DNA of 64,000 nucleotides from Ruminiclostridium herbifermentans (GTDB lineage: Bacteria; Bacillota; Clostridia; Acetivibrionales; DSM-1351), in the NCBI RefSeq assembly GCF_005473905.2, contig NZ_CP061336.1, positions 4,704,501 through 4,768,500 of the forward strand, written 5' to 3'. Position 1 is the first letter of the stretch. Each line of letters opens with the position of its first letter. Under the pieces are notes generated by a model. The model was not told where the DNA came from. It ran no database searches and was given only the letters and a program-made list of their open reading frames with translations. Shown piece after piece: positions 44,064 to 52,473 of the stretch. Made by a program: the position numbers and the translations under genes.

Positions 44064-46778
44064 TTACACCCCCAAAACCATTTTTCTGCTTGCATTTCTT
44101 GTTTGTCTTGCAACTTCTGCAGGTGTAAGCGGAGTTGGGCTATAAATATTAACTGTCTGGTTATATCCATACGGTTTCAATCCAACGCCTGTTGTGTCGT
44201 TGCTAGTTGTAGATGCGTACTCCTGTCTTTTAACTGGTATCGCCTTTGCCATATTAGTACTTACTTGATTCATCTCATCCTCAAAGCCAACACCAATACC
44301 TTGAGCCATGTACTTACCAACTTCATCAGCTAAGACACGAGAAGGTGAATGTATTCCCAAAGAATCTTTTATTTCATCAACGATACCTCCAACAAAACCA
44401 GATATTTTGTCTTTCAGCCAACCTACTGCACTACTAATACCCTTCCAAATACCTTCAACTATGTTCATTCCTATGTTTATCATTTTATTAGGTAGCTCCA
44501 TCATAAACTCAATAAATTTTGCAATAAAAGAAGGAAGGTGCTCATTTGCCCATCTAATTAATTCTTCCTTCAAGCTTGCAAATTTATCTATAACACCATT
44601 TATTACATTCCAAACTTTTGAAGGGAGCTCAGCAAAAAAGCCTACAAAACTACTTATTATCATTGGTAGATTAGTTATAATCCAAGTAGTTATATTTGCT
44701 TTCCATTCTGTAAACTTTGTTACTAGATTGATTAATTGCGTAGCAACTCTTCCGGGCAGTTGAGAAAAAAAGCTTACTATTTTATCAATAGTAGTTTTAA
44801 ACGCAGTTTTTACCTTTTCTACAAAGTCATCAACAAAGTTCCTAAAGCTTTCACAGTTATCATAGAGTAGTTTAAAAGCTCCAGTAAACGGATTGACTAG
44901 CAATAACAATAACCCTTGCCAATTGCTTTTTACGAAATCTATTATTACATTAAAAAATCCCTTTATTTTGTTGATTGCACCGGATACAGTGCTTGTTATA
45001 CCTTCCCATATGCCTATTAAAGCATTTCTAAAGTCCTCGTTTGTATTCCAAAGGGCAATTATAGCCGTAATTAAACCAGCAATAACAGTTATAATAATCC
45101 CAATTGGATTAGCGTTCATTACTAAGTTAAGTGCTGCCTGTGCAATTGTAGCGCCCTCATTGGCCAGCCGAAAAGCTTTTATGGCTTCTACAACTCCAAA
45201 AATCGTACTCGATACATTCCAAACTATAAAGCCAGCACCTATACCTAAAATACCTGCTTTAACAATTCCTGAATTATCAACTATCCACTGCAAAGCTGAT
45301 TTTAAATTTGGCATAATGTTATTAACCATATCAAGTAAATCCTCTGCAAGTGGAGCGAATGCCTCTTGTATACCTCTTGTAGCTGTTGTTAATTTTGTTC
45401 CTAAATCATCTTTTACAGCTTGACTTGCTTTATCCGTTGCTCCACTTATGCTATTAATTCCATTGTTTACATCATTCAGTGACAGGACAGCTTTTTTACC
45501 TAAATCTTCCCATTGTGTACCAAATAAAGCTACTCCAGATAGGTTTTGCGTTGTAGCATCATCTTGCTCTTTTAGCTTATCTATTACAAGTTGCATTACC
45601 TGACCTGTAGTCATAGTTCCGTTATTTATTTTCTTTAATAAATCGTCATAGTTAATGCCAATACTGTTTAACCCTTCTCTTGTAGTATTGGATCCATCCA
45701 TTATACGAATGTTAAATTCTTTCATTGCATCTGCAACTTTATCTAAGCTAAATGCACCATTATCCACACCATTTTTTAGCATTTTCATGGCTTCGTCAGC
45801 TGACAAGCCCATGCTTGCAAATTGTGGAGCATACTCATTTAATGTGTCTAAAAATTCACCTGAGAAGTCTAATCCGTTTTGAAAGCCTACTGTAATAATA
45901 TCAAATGCTTCTGTAGATGAAACTCCAAAGTTGTCCATCATGGTCTTAACGGATTTTACAGATTCATTTACTTCTGTACCAAATACATTGGATATTGTAT
46001 ATGCCTTTTCTGTTACACCTTTTAATTCTTCATTTGAAATATCACCTAGATATTGCTTAACAATTGCTAAATCATTGGTTACATCAATAACATTTTCACC
46101 AAAACCATCTTTCCAAATAGATTTAGCAACACTTGTTAAGTCTTTTGCTTCTTGTTTTGTTAATCCTAGCTTAGCTTGTATTAGTCCACTAGCAGAATTA
46201 GCCTGTATAGCAATATCCTTAATTGCACTTCCTATATTTTTGAGTCCGTTAACTATGAAGTTTCCGATAACATTAGCTTTTAAAACATCACCGAAAGATA
46301 AAGCTTTGTCTTTTGCATCATCAAAATTGTTTGATGTGTTATTTACTTCTTTCGATGTATCTTTCATTTTTCCAGATACACCTTCAAGTTCATTAGAGGT
46401 ATTGTTTAAAGTATTATTAAAATCTTCCTGTTCTTGTACTAGCTTTTTAAGACTTATCTCCGTTTGTACTATTTCTCTCTGAAATGCTCTATATTGCTCT
46501 TCAGATACTTTCCCCTCTTTAACCTGTTCTTGTACTTGTGCTTCTGCTTGTTTTAAAGTCTTTAGCTTGTTACTAGTATTATCTACACTCTCAGCTAATA
46601 ACTTTTGTTTTTGTTCAAGTAATTCAGTATTAGTCGGGTCTAATTTTAATAGCTTTTCAACTTGTTTAAGTTCTGATTGTAGGTTTCTGCTATTTTTATT
46701 TACACCTTCTAATGCTTTATTAAGCGGAGAAGTATTACCACCTATTTCAATTGTTATCCCTTTTATTGTTCCGGCCAA
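44064..46778 (-). CDS. Tail tape measure protein
   Basis: 904 residues starting at TTG, 7 bases after GGAGG. A long coiled coil occupies residues 15-150. A TMP core (EVNESVKSVKTMMDNFGVSS, GLSADEAMKMLKNGVDNGAF) follows, then hydrophobic helices around residues 515-580 (GIIITVIAGLITAIIALW) and repeated amphipathic blocks. The C-terminal SPSRVLADEVGKYMAQGIGVGF is a hallmark. It sets tail length and is injected with DNA. Confidence 0.93.
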   Translation of the reverse strand: MAGTIKGITIEIGGNTSPLNKALEGVNKNSRNLQSELKQVEKLLKLDPTNTELLEQKQKLLAESVDNTSNKLKTLKQAEAQVQEQVKEGKVSEEQYRAFQREIVQTEISLKKLVQEQEDFNNTLNNTSNELEGVSGKMKDTSKEVNNTSNNFDDAKDKALSFGDVLKANVIGNFIVNGLKNIGSAIKDIAIQANSASGLIQAKLGLTKQEAKDLTSVAKSIWKDGFGENVIDVTNDLAIVKQYLGDISNEELKGVTEKAYTISNVFGTEVNESVKSVKTMMDNFGVSSTEAFDIITVGFQNGLDFSGEFLDTLNEYAPQFASMGLSADEAMKMLKNGVDNGAFSLDKVADAMKEFNIRIMDGSNTTREGLNSIGINYDDLLKKINNGTMTTGQVMQLVIDKLKEQDDATTQNLSGVALFGTQWEDLGKKAVLSLNDVNNGINSISGATDKASQAVKDDLGTKLTTATRGIQEAFAPLAEDLLDMVNNIMPNLKSALQWIVDNSGIVKAGILGIGAGFIVWNVSSTIFGVVEAIKAFRLANEGATIAQAALNLVMNANPIGIIITVIAGLITAIIALWNTNEDFRNALIGIWEGITSTVSGAINKIKGFFNVIIDFVKSNWQGLLLLLVNPFTGAFKLLYDNCESFRNFVDDFVEKVKTAFKTTIDKIVSFFSQLPGRVATQLINLVTKFTEWKANITTWIITNLPMIISSFVGFFAELPSKVWNVINGVIDKFASLKEELIRWANEHLPSFIAKFIEFMMELPNKMINIGMNIVEGIWKGISSAVGWLKDKISGFVGGIVDEIKDSLGIHSPSRVLADEVGKYMAQGIGVGFEDEMNQVSTNMAKAIPVKRQEYASTTSNDTTGVGLKPYGYNQTVNIYSPTPLTPAEVARQTRNASRKMVLGV

Positions 46779-46780
46779 TA

Positions 46781-47062
46781 CTATCCCTCCTTTCCAAACC
46801 TCTCCCTTAATTTTGCTCTATCTGGTTTTGTCTGTTCTAATATCCAGCACTTATTGAGATATTTCTGTCCTTCCGCTGTCTCCATGTACTTGTAGATTAC
46901 TGCATCTCTAAGTAATGCCTGGTACGTAAATATATCAAGTTCATAAATTTGGTTAAAATTAAAGCCTGTATAATCAAATACAAGCTTCTCCTCAAGATAA
47001 TTTAAATTGTAATGCCCCTCGTATGTATCATCATCAGGACAACGAGGGATTCTTAGTTTGGG
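46781..47062 (-). CDS. Tail assembly chaperone frameshift extension (gpGT-like)
   Basis: No independent start. In the -1 frame relative to the preceding gene an open frame runs from the slippery heptamer CCCAAAC (47062-47056), which directly abuts that gene's TAA, to a stop overlapping the tape measure ribosome binding site. Slippage would add 91 residues (LRIPRCPDDDTYEGHYNL...FGKEG) to give a fusion of about 196 residues. This is the gpG/gpGT arrangement, conserved between tail tube and tape measure genes in long-tailed phages. The extension contains LDIFTYQALLRDAVIYKYM. Confidence 0.8.
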   Translation of the reverse strand, partial: PKLRIPRCPDDDTYEGHYNLNYLEEKLVFDYTGFNFNQIYELDIFTYQALLRDAVIYKYMETAEGQKYLNKCWILEQTKPDRAKLRERFGKEG

Positions 47063-47370
47063 CTATTCCTAACCTCATTTAACCATTTTGAATATTCATT
47101 AAAAATTGCTTTATATTGGTCTATGTCAAGGTTTTCAATTATTTCATCTGATACCTTAAAGTTAGTTTTATTCTTATTAAGGATTAGCCTTATAGCTTCA
47201 GACATTGCCTCTTCATTATCCTTATTCTTAGATAAAGCTATAATTTTTTTTAAAGTTTTAACTTTTGGTGGCTCAACGTCAAGCCTAAAACTATGTTCTT
47301 TACCCTCATCATCAGTTACTGAAATACTAATATCAAAATACCTTTTATTTATTGTATTTATATCAAACAT
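47053..47370 (-). CDS. Tail assembly chaperone (gpG-like)
   Basis: 105 residues, between tail tube and tape measure genes. The sequence (RYFDISISVTDDEGKEHSF...KTLKKIIALS...AIFNEYSKWLNEV) fits a small tail chaperone. It ends AGC CCA AAC TAA, the zero frame of the CCCAAAC slip site. It should bind the tape measure protein during tail assembly, with the longer frameshift form in the minority. AGAGGTG lies upstream of the ATG. Confidence 0.82.
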   Translation of the reverse strand: MFDINTINKRYFDISISVTDDEGKEHSFRLDVEPPKVKTLKKIIALSKNKDNEEAMSEAIRLILNKNKTNFKVSDEIIENLDIDQYKAIFNEYSKWLNEVRNSPN

Positions 47371-47424
47371 ATTATTTTTTCACCTCTTATATAATATTAA
47401 AGGGACATTGCTGCCCCTCTCAAA

Positions 47425-47976
47425 CTAAACTTCTGATACTTCTGGTATATCTTCAGTATACTTTATCAATGTGCCTTCGTTGTCCTGTGGCTGTGCTTTA
47501 AATTCAGCATCAATTACAGTTTCTTTGTCTTTTTTAAAAGCAAGAGTAAATCCAGCTTGGTTCTGTCCAACAATCGTTACCCTGATATCACCATCTACAG
47601 CATCTTTATGTACAAAATGTATAACATATTTTTTACCATTGTCGTTAGAAGTTCCACCTATCTTTACAGTTCTTACTCCTGCTTCTTCAGTAACTCTTGC
47701 TGTACTGCACAACTTTAACAATGTTTTACCACACCAAGTCATTATGCCAGATTTTAAAGTAGCCTCTTCCTCAGTAATAATTACTTTTGAAACCTTACCC
47801 ATATCATCTTTAGCTTCATAATATTTAGGCTTGTATTCTAAACTCGCGCCACCTTGAATGCAGCCTAACTGGTTTGCTTCAACTTCTATTTCGTCATTTT
47901 CTGGTAGTGTTCCAGTAAACTCCATACAATACAATGAACCACTTCCCAGTACTATTTTTTCTCCGTCTGAAAGCAT
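47425..47976 (-). CDS. Major tail tube protein
   Basis: 183 residues with the beta-sandwich pattern of siphophage tail tube proteins: GSGSLYCMEFTGTLPE, GCIQGGASLEYKPKYYEAKDD and the late FKAQPQDNEGTLIKY. Position between tail completion and chaperone genes supports it. It polymerises into the tail tube. GAGGGG precedes the ATG. Confidence 0.85.
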   Translation of the reverse strand: MLSDGEKIVLGSGSLYCMEFTGTLPENDEIEVEANQLGCIQGGASLEYKPKYYEAKDDMGKVSKVIITEEEATLKSGIMTWCGKTLLKLCSTARVTEEAGVRTVKIGGTSNDNGKKYVIHFVHKDAVDGDIRVTIVGQNQAGFTLAFKKDKETVIDAEFKAQPQDNEGTLIKYTEDIPEVSEV

Positions 47977-47992
47977 CTTCTTTAACCCCTCT

Positions 47993-48310
47993 CTATAATT
48001 TTTCTATTAAATTAAAATCGTACACAGTTTGAAAAAACATTTCTGCCTGTAACCATGTACGATTTTTTGAATAATGTATAGCTTTTTTATTTAATAATTC
48101 TTCGACTTTTTGTTCTGCTTCGTGGTTAATTTTATCTGAGTACAATTCAATGCTTATCTGCCTAGTAGCTATACAATTTTTATTGTCTGCACCCCTTATA
48201 TCCGTATGGTCAATAAATATAATGTAAGGTAGTGCAGGAGGCTTTAGAAATCTTTCCTCAGCTACTTTATAACCAGTTGTCTCTAGCCATGTTTTAACGT
48301 CCGTTAGCAT
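47993..48310 (-). CDS. Tail terminator/completion protein
   Basis: 105 residues (LTDVKTWLETTGYKVAEERF...PYIIFIDHTDIRGADNKN...RQISIELYSDK), consistent with the small tail-terminator family found between the HK97 gp10-like and tube genes. It overlaps the upstream gene by 17 bases and has GGGAGG 9 bases before its ATG. Confidence 0.75.
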   Translation of the reverse strand: MLTDVKTWLETTGYKVAEERFLKPPALPYIIFIDHTDIRGADNKNCIATRQISIELYSDKINHEAEQKVEELLNKKAIHYSKNRTWLQAEMFFQTVYDFNLIEKL

Positions 48311-48695
48311 TTTCTATAGCCTCCCTTGCTAGTTCTTCCATACGCTTTTGTGCTAATTCTTCACCATATTTTATGTGAGGAAATGCTCTAGTTCTTCCAC
48401 CTTGACGAAGTGCATGCCCTTTTTCAAGTAAATGTGTTAGTCTATGCTGTCCGTTTGCAACATACCATGTTTTCCTTTTTTCAAACTGGCCTTCATATGA
48501 GGTTTTAAGTCTAAATGATTTAACATACTTTTTTGTGTGTTGCTCAAAAGTTATGTGATTTTTTATTTCTTGATTGACTTCATCTGCTACAATATCTACA
48601 GACTTTTTTATTCCATCTGCTACTTCATTTGAATAGATTTGAAGTTCCTCAGTTATTGCAGCTGCCAAATTATTAATATCTATTGTTTCCATCAT
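48294..48695 (-). CDS. HK97 gp10-family neck/tail protein
   Basis: 133 residues. The HTKKYVKSFRLKTSYEG, YVANGQHRLTHLLEKGHALR and GGRTRAFPHIKYGEE segments are characteristic of HK97 gp10-like proteins. Two adjacent ATGs follow AAGGTG; the second (48692) is better spaced, so the start could be one codon later. It overlaps the head-closure gene by 4 bases. Confidence 0.88.
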   Translation of the reverse strand: MMETIDINNLAAAITEELQIYSNEVADGIKKSVDIVADEVNQEIKNHITFEQHTKKYVKSFRLKTSYEGQFEKRKTWYVANGQHRLTHLLEKGHALRQGGRTRAFPHIKYGEELAQKRMEELAREAIENANGR

Positions 48696-49033
48696 GTCAC
48701 CTTGTGTATTTCAAGTTGTTTCAAAGTTAAATCAATACTAAGAGGGTTAGTATCATATTTGATTTGAGTAAGTATAATATCATATTTACCCCTGCCTTTT
48801 ATCTCCAAAGTATCATGGGTATCAATGCCAGGTACTTTTGGAATACGAATTACAGCATTAACCTCATCTTGTACTGCTCTAGCTGCAAATACTCGATTAA
48901 AACCTAAAGCACGATCAGAAAAGCCTAAGCTTTGATATTTATATGTTTTGTTCCCCTCTTCATCTTCCGCATAAATATCACACACACCATCGCTAAAGCT
49001 TGTGAACTCTATATTGTCTGTTTTTATTAACAA
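48692..49033 (-). CDS. Head-tail adaptor (head closure) protein
   Basis: 113 residues starting at TTG after GAGGT. The segment ALGFNRVFAARAVQDEVNAVIRIPKVPGI and the small beta-rich layout fit phage head-tail joining proteins of the HK97 gp7/SPP1 gp16 type. It abuts the connector gene upstream. Confidence 0.75.
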   Translation of the reverse strand: MLIKTDNIEFTSFSDGVCDIYAEDEEGNKTYKYQSLGFSDRALGFNRVFAARAVQDEVNAVIRIPKVPGIDTHDTLEIKGRGKYDIILTQIKYDTNPLSIDLTLKQLEIHKVT

Positions 49034-49318
49034 TTAGATTACCTCACTTTCAACTTGATTGTTTATGTGCAAGCTTAATAATTCAGATGAAAAATTCTTT
49101 TCAAACATTTCAAGGGCATGGCTATTGGCATATCTGCAATAATCAAAAAGCAATGATCGTGGCAAATCTTCAACGGAAAAATCAAGAGGCACACCTGCAA
49201 TAGTCTGTAAGCGCGCCATCCCTCTTTTTATTATCCCAGTAATATTTTTGTCAGTTTCAGCATCCTGCCATGTTATATGCAGATAAGTTTTAACATCATT
49301 TAATAAGCCCTCCGGCAT
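49034..49318 (-). CDS. Head-tail connector protein (HK97 gp6-like)
   Basis: 94 residues. VKTYLHITWQDAETDKNITGIIKRG is the helical opening typical of gp6-like connectors, and the C-terminal helix LLFDYCRYANSHALEMFE completes it. It follows the capsid gene, as expected, with AAGAGGTG before the ATG. Confidence 0.85.
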   Translation of the reverse strand: MPEGLLNDVKTYLHITWQDAETDKNITGIIKRGMARLQTIAGVPLDFSVEDLPRSLLFDYCRYANSHALEMFEKNFSSELLSLHINNQVESEVI

Positions 49319-49330
49319 TTATATCACCTC

Positions 49331-50521
49331 TTAAGCCTGTTGCTTTGTTTTTACCACATTTGTTACTGATACTTCAAGAGTAGCAGGAGTAAGCCCACTA
49401 ATATCTGCAAGAATAAAGGCGTTATCGTCTAAAGCTCTGCCATTACCGTATAACTTGGTTAGATATACCCTTTCATCATCGAGGAACTTGAATTCATCTG
49501 AATACTCTATCTTACCGCCATTTGTACCAGCTCCTATACCCATAAAGTACTTATCAGCCAATCCAAAAATAGCACTACCAGATTCTACTGCAGATGATTG
49601 TACTACTGTAGTTGGATATGGAAATACATCATGTGAATATGTACCATCTGCAGCTCTTACAGTTGTTGCCGGAAATACTTTAGTAAAGTAATCCTGTGGA
49701 TTCACTATAAGTAAGATGTTATTAACAGGCCTTGTCTTGTTATTAGGTGCTTGTGCTAATTTACCAGCAATAGCTCCATAGGTTACTGGACTAAAATCTT
49801 TAACTACGACTGGAGTTTTTTTAGGATAAACACCTCCTGTTACTGTTACATCATCAGATACATCCCTATCCATTCCAATAGGCTCATCTTTACCAGTGCC
49901 TGTAACAATAGCAGTCTCTAGTGCTAATGCAATTGCTTCTGAAAGTACACCTCTTACATATGCATCAATCCAAGTAGGGCCAACTACGATCATATCCTTA
50001 CTTATTGGCATGAATGCAGATAGCTTACAAAGTGTAAGGTCTATTTTTCCTATGGCACCACTTAATTCTTTTGTAATAGCTGAATTAATAGCCCCCCACA
50101 CAGCAAGTTGCGCACCTTGTTTATTGACTATCATCTTTGTCAATATTGTAGTGTTTGTAAATGTTATGGCTGAAAGTAATGGGTGAGCTTCTTTTATATC
50201 AGATATTACATTATCAATTACTGTTTCCGGATATGCAGTATCAAGAGATGTAAAAGCCTGCCTGATATCTGGTGCCTTCAAAGCATCAATTATTCCTTGA
50301 TAGAACTTGTTTTCCTCAGCGGTTAGCTGGTGAACTCCTCTTTTAGCTAGTATAGTGCTATCAGCTGTTTTTTGATATGCTTGAAATTCCTCCATAATAT
50401 TTTGCTGTACAGACTCAGCAAAAATGTTAAATGCCTGAGCAATTGCATTTTCGTCTGTACTTTTAAAAGCTGCTACTAAGTTATCTCTTAATTCCTGCTG
50501 TATTAAGTCTTTTGATTTCAT
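49331..50521 (-). CDS. Major capsid protein, HK97 fold
   Basis: 396 residues. The N-terminal ~100 residues are a helical scaffold-like delta domain (ELRDNLVAAFKSTDENAIAQ...) that the adjacent ClpP-like protease probably removes. The capsid core follows, with LLSAITFTNT, ISKDMIVVGPTWIDAYVRG and FGLADKYFMG. It forms the icosahedral shell. AGGAGG lies 9 bases before the ATG. Confidence 0.92.
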   Translation of the reverse strand: MKSKDLIQQELRDNLVAAFKSTDENAIAQAFNIFAESVQQNIMEEFQAYQKTADSTILAKRGVHQLTAEENKFYQGIIDALKAPDIRQAFTSLDTAYPETVIDNVISDIKEAHPLLSAITFTNTTILTKMIVNKQGAQLAVWGAINSAITKELSGAIGKIDLTLCKLSAFMPISKDMIVVGPTWIDAYVRGVLSEAIALALETAIVTGTGKDEPIGMDRDVSDDVTVTGGVYPKKTPVVVKDFSPVTYGAIAGKLAQAPNNKTRPVNNILLIVNPQDYFTKVFPATTVRAADGTYSHDVFPYPTTVVQSSAVESGSAIFGLADKYFMGIGAGTNGGKIEYSDEFKFLDDERVYLTKLYGNGRALDDNAFILADISGLTPATLEVSVTNVVKTKQQA

Positions 50522-50527
50522 TTAAGT

Positions 50528-51268
50528 TCATCCTCCTATTTTCTTATTAAAAAATGCTGCCCTAAGTTTTTCAGCATTTGTTTTTTGATTAATAAACTGT
50601 TCTGGAACAATAATTTTACCTTTAGCCTGCTGAATTTGATATTTTATGGATTGTTCAAATCTCTGCTGTGCTTCTGTAATGTTTGTATTTTCCTTACCTG
50701 CAATTTCGTCACATAAGCCATACTGTAAACACTGTTCAGCACTTAACCATGTTTGCTCATCAAGTAGCTGATTTAATGTTTCTTCGCTTAACTTATCCCC
50801 AGCTTTTGTAAGGTAACTAGAGCAACTTGCCTTGTCAATTACCTCTACATCATTAGCTGCCTTTCTGAGTTCTTCCGCATTTCCATATGCAGCCATTGAA
50901 GCATGATGAATCATCATTAGCGTATTTGTTCCCATAACAATCTTATCTGCGGCCATAGCTATAACAGATGCTATAGAACATGCAAAACCATCAATATATG
51001 CAGTTTTATATGCTGTATGTCTTTTTAGCTGGTTATATATTCCCAGACCTTCCTTAACATCACCACCGTAACTGTTAATATAAAGGTTTATAAACTTAAC
51101 ATCTTTTGCTACTTCTAATTGTTTTTGAACATAGTTTGCAGATGTTTGACTTTCTATTTTTTCACCAGTCCACCAATCCCGGCTATCTCCCTCAACATAG
51201 TCATAAATGTATAAATCTAGGGTGCTTAAATCAATTGATTGCTTAACTAAAAATATAGATTTTGTCAC
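50528..51268 (-). CDS. ClpP-like prohead maturation protease
   Basis: 246 residues starting at GTG, whose G is shared with the portal stop. The ClpP-fold catalytic Ser is in GFACSIASVIAMAA, the His in MMIHHASM, and the Asp probably in LCDEIAG. NSYGGDVKEGLGIYNQL is the oxyanion-side strand. It processes the scaffold domain of the capsid protein. Its position between portal and capsid is canonical. Confidence 0.92.
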   Translation of the reverse strand: MTKSIFLVKQSIDLSTLDLYIYDYVEGDSRDWWTGEKIESQTSANYVQKQLEVAKDVKFINLYINSYGGDVKEGLGIYNQLKRHTAYKTAYIDGFACSIASVIAMAADKIVMGTNTLMMIHHASMAAYGNAEELRKAANDVEVIDKASCSSYLTKAGDKLSEETLNQLLDEQTWLSAEQCLQYGLCDEIAGKENTNITEAQQRFEQSIKYQIQQAKGKIIVPEQFINQKTNAEKLRAAFFNKKIGG

Positions 51269-52419
51269 TATTTCTCACCTCCCTTCATATCCTGTACATC
51301 TGAATAATTTTTTGTAATCCAATGCTTTTTGCTCCATTCTTTGTTCAATGGACTGTCCCCCGCCTTCTGTCTTAAATCATCAATGCTATATCCACCACTT
51401 GCTATAAGCTTGTCAAAGGATTCTGAGATGGAGAATATATCAATATGCTTAATACAAGTTGTATCTGCCTTAACATAAGAGCCTTTTAAAAAAGCACTTT
51501 TGCCATATCTTTTACGGTTGATTTCCTCTCCAACCATATCCGATAAAGGATCAATGCAAAATGTTAAAAAATTATCCGTTATCTTCTCTACGTCTGCTAT
51601 ATCCCCCCTAAGTAGAGATGTAGGAATTTTAAATGCTTGTGCAGCTCTGTCTAATTCCTCTTTAACTATTGCAGATATATCAACCATATCACTAGTGGAT
51701 TTTTTACTTCCTTCACCGTTTTGCTCATTATAGTTAAATCCTCTATGTAGTGGTAGTACTGCATTTTCAGCCTCAAAATATGTCTTAAATCTGTTATTCA
51801 TTAAATCATCAAATCGTTGCTGAAAATTTTTATCACCAGATGCAGTTGCATCAATATCAAGAATTCCTTTTCTTCCCCCGGAGCGTTTGAATTTTCCTAT
51901 GGCCATTTTAAGCAAATTGTTATAGCCATTCATCAACTCAGAAAGTAGTCGTTGAACATCATTATTGCTATATTTAAAATATAGGACTTCGCTCATTTTG
52001 AATGTTTTATCAAACTTCATTGTTCCTCTAGTAACATTTGTAAAGGTATTTTCTAGTACTGCATACTCTGTTTGAGTGAAATCATCAGCAATAATCAACT
52101 GACCGTTTATATCTAAGATCAAGCACTCGTTATAGTAAAGCAGTTTTGATATAAACTCCTGTATAAATTGTGTCGAGTTCTGGTTTCTGTTTGGCTCTAT
52201 GTTCCAAAGGTAGTATTCGTCACCTTTAACCTCAATGCCATTTAGGTATGTTTTAAATTCACATTTACTTAATACTCCAGCAATAAGGTTGATTGCAGAA
52301 CAGAGCGCGAAATCTTTTATCGCAACTAATGCTTCGTTTGACGCCAATGCATTTTGATTTATAAATATCATTGACTTTTCAACTCCAAAGAAGTCCTTAA
52401 TCCAGTCAAAAAACTTCAA
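51268..52419 (-). CDS. Phage portal protein
   Basis: About 383 residues of the HK97-type portal family: FFDWIKDFFGV, ALCSAINLIAGVLSKCEF, NRNQNSTQFIQEFISKLLYYNE and the C-terminal IPTSLLRGDIADVEKI. It forms the dodecameric DNA gate. The frame opens at an ATG touching the terminase stop, but that ATG has no useful ribosome binding site. A TTG 7 bases after AGGTGG gives the usual portal N-terminus, so it is chosen. Confidence 0.88.
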   Translation of the reverse strand: MKFFDWIKDFFGVEKSMIFINQNALASNEALVAIKDFALCSAINLIAGVLSKCEFKTYLNGIEVKGDEYYLWNIEPNRNQNSTQFIQEFISKLLYYNECLILDINGQLIIADDFTQTEYAVLENTFTNVTRGTMKFDKTFKMSEVLYFKYSNNDVQRLLSELMNGYNNLLKMAIGKFKRSGGRKGILDIDATASGDKNFQQRFDDLMNNRFKTYFEAENAVLPLHRGFNYNEQNGEGSKKSTSDMVDISAIVKEELDRAAQAFKIPTSLLRGDIADVEKITDNFLTFCIDPLSDMVGEEINRKRYGKSAFLKGSYVKADTTCIKHIDIFSISESFDKLIASGGYSIDDLRQKAGDSPLNKEWSKKHWITKNYSDVQDMKGGEK

Positions 52420-52473
52420 TTTCTCACCACCTTTCAAGGTAAAATAAAAAGCCTTATTTCTAAGACTTATCAT

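Noticed and set aside
44308-46857. Several long plus-strand open frames opposite the tape measure gene
   Set aside because: They mirror the coiled-coil codon pattern of the tape measure gene, lack ribosome binding sites and resemble no protein.
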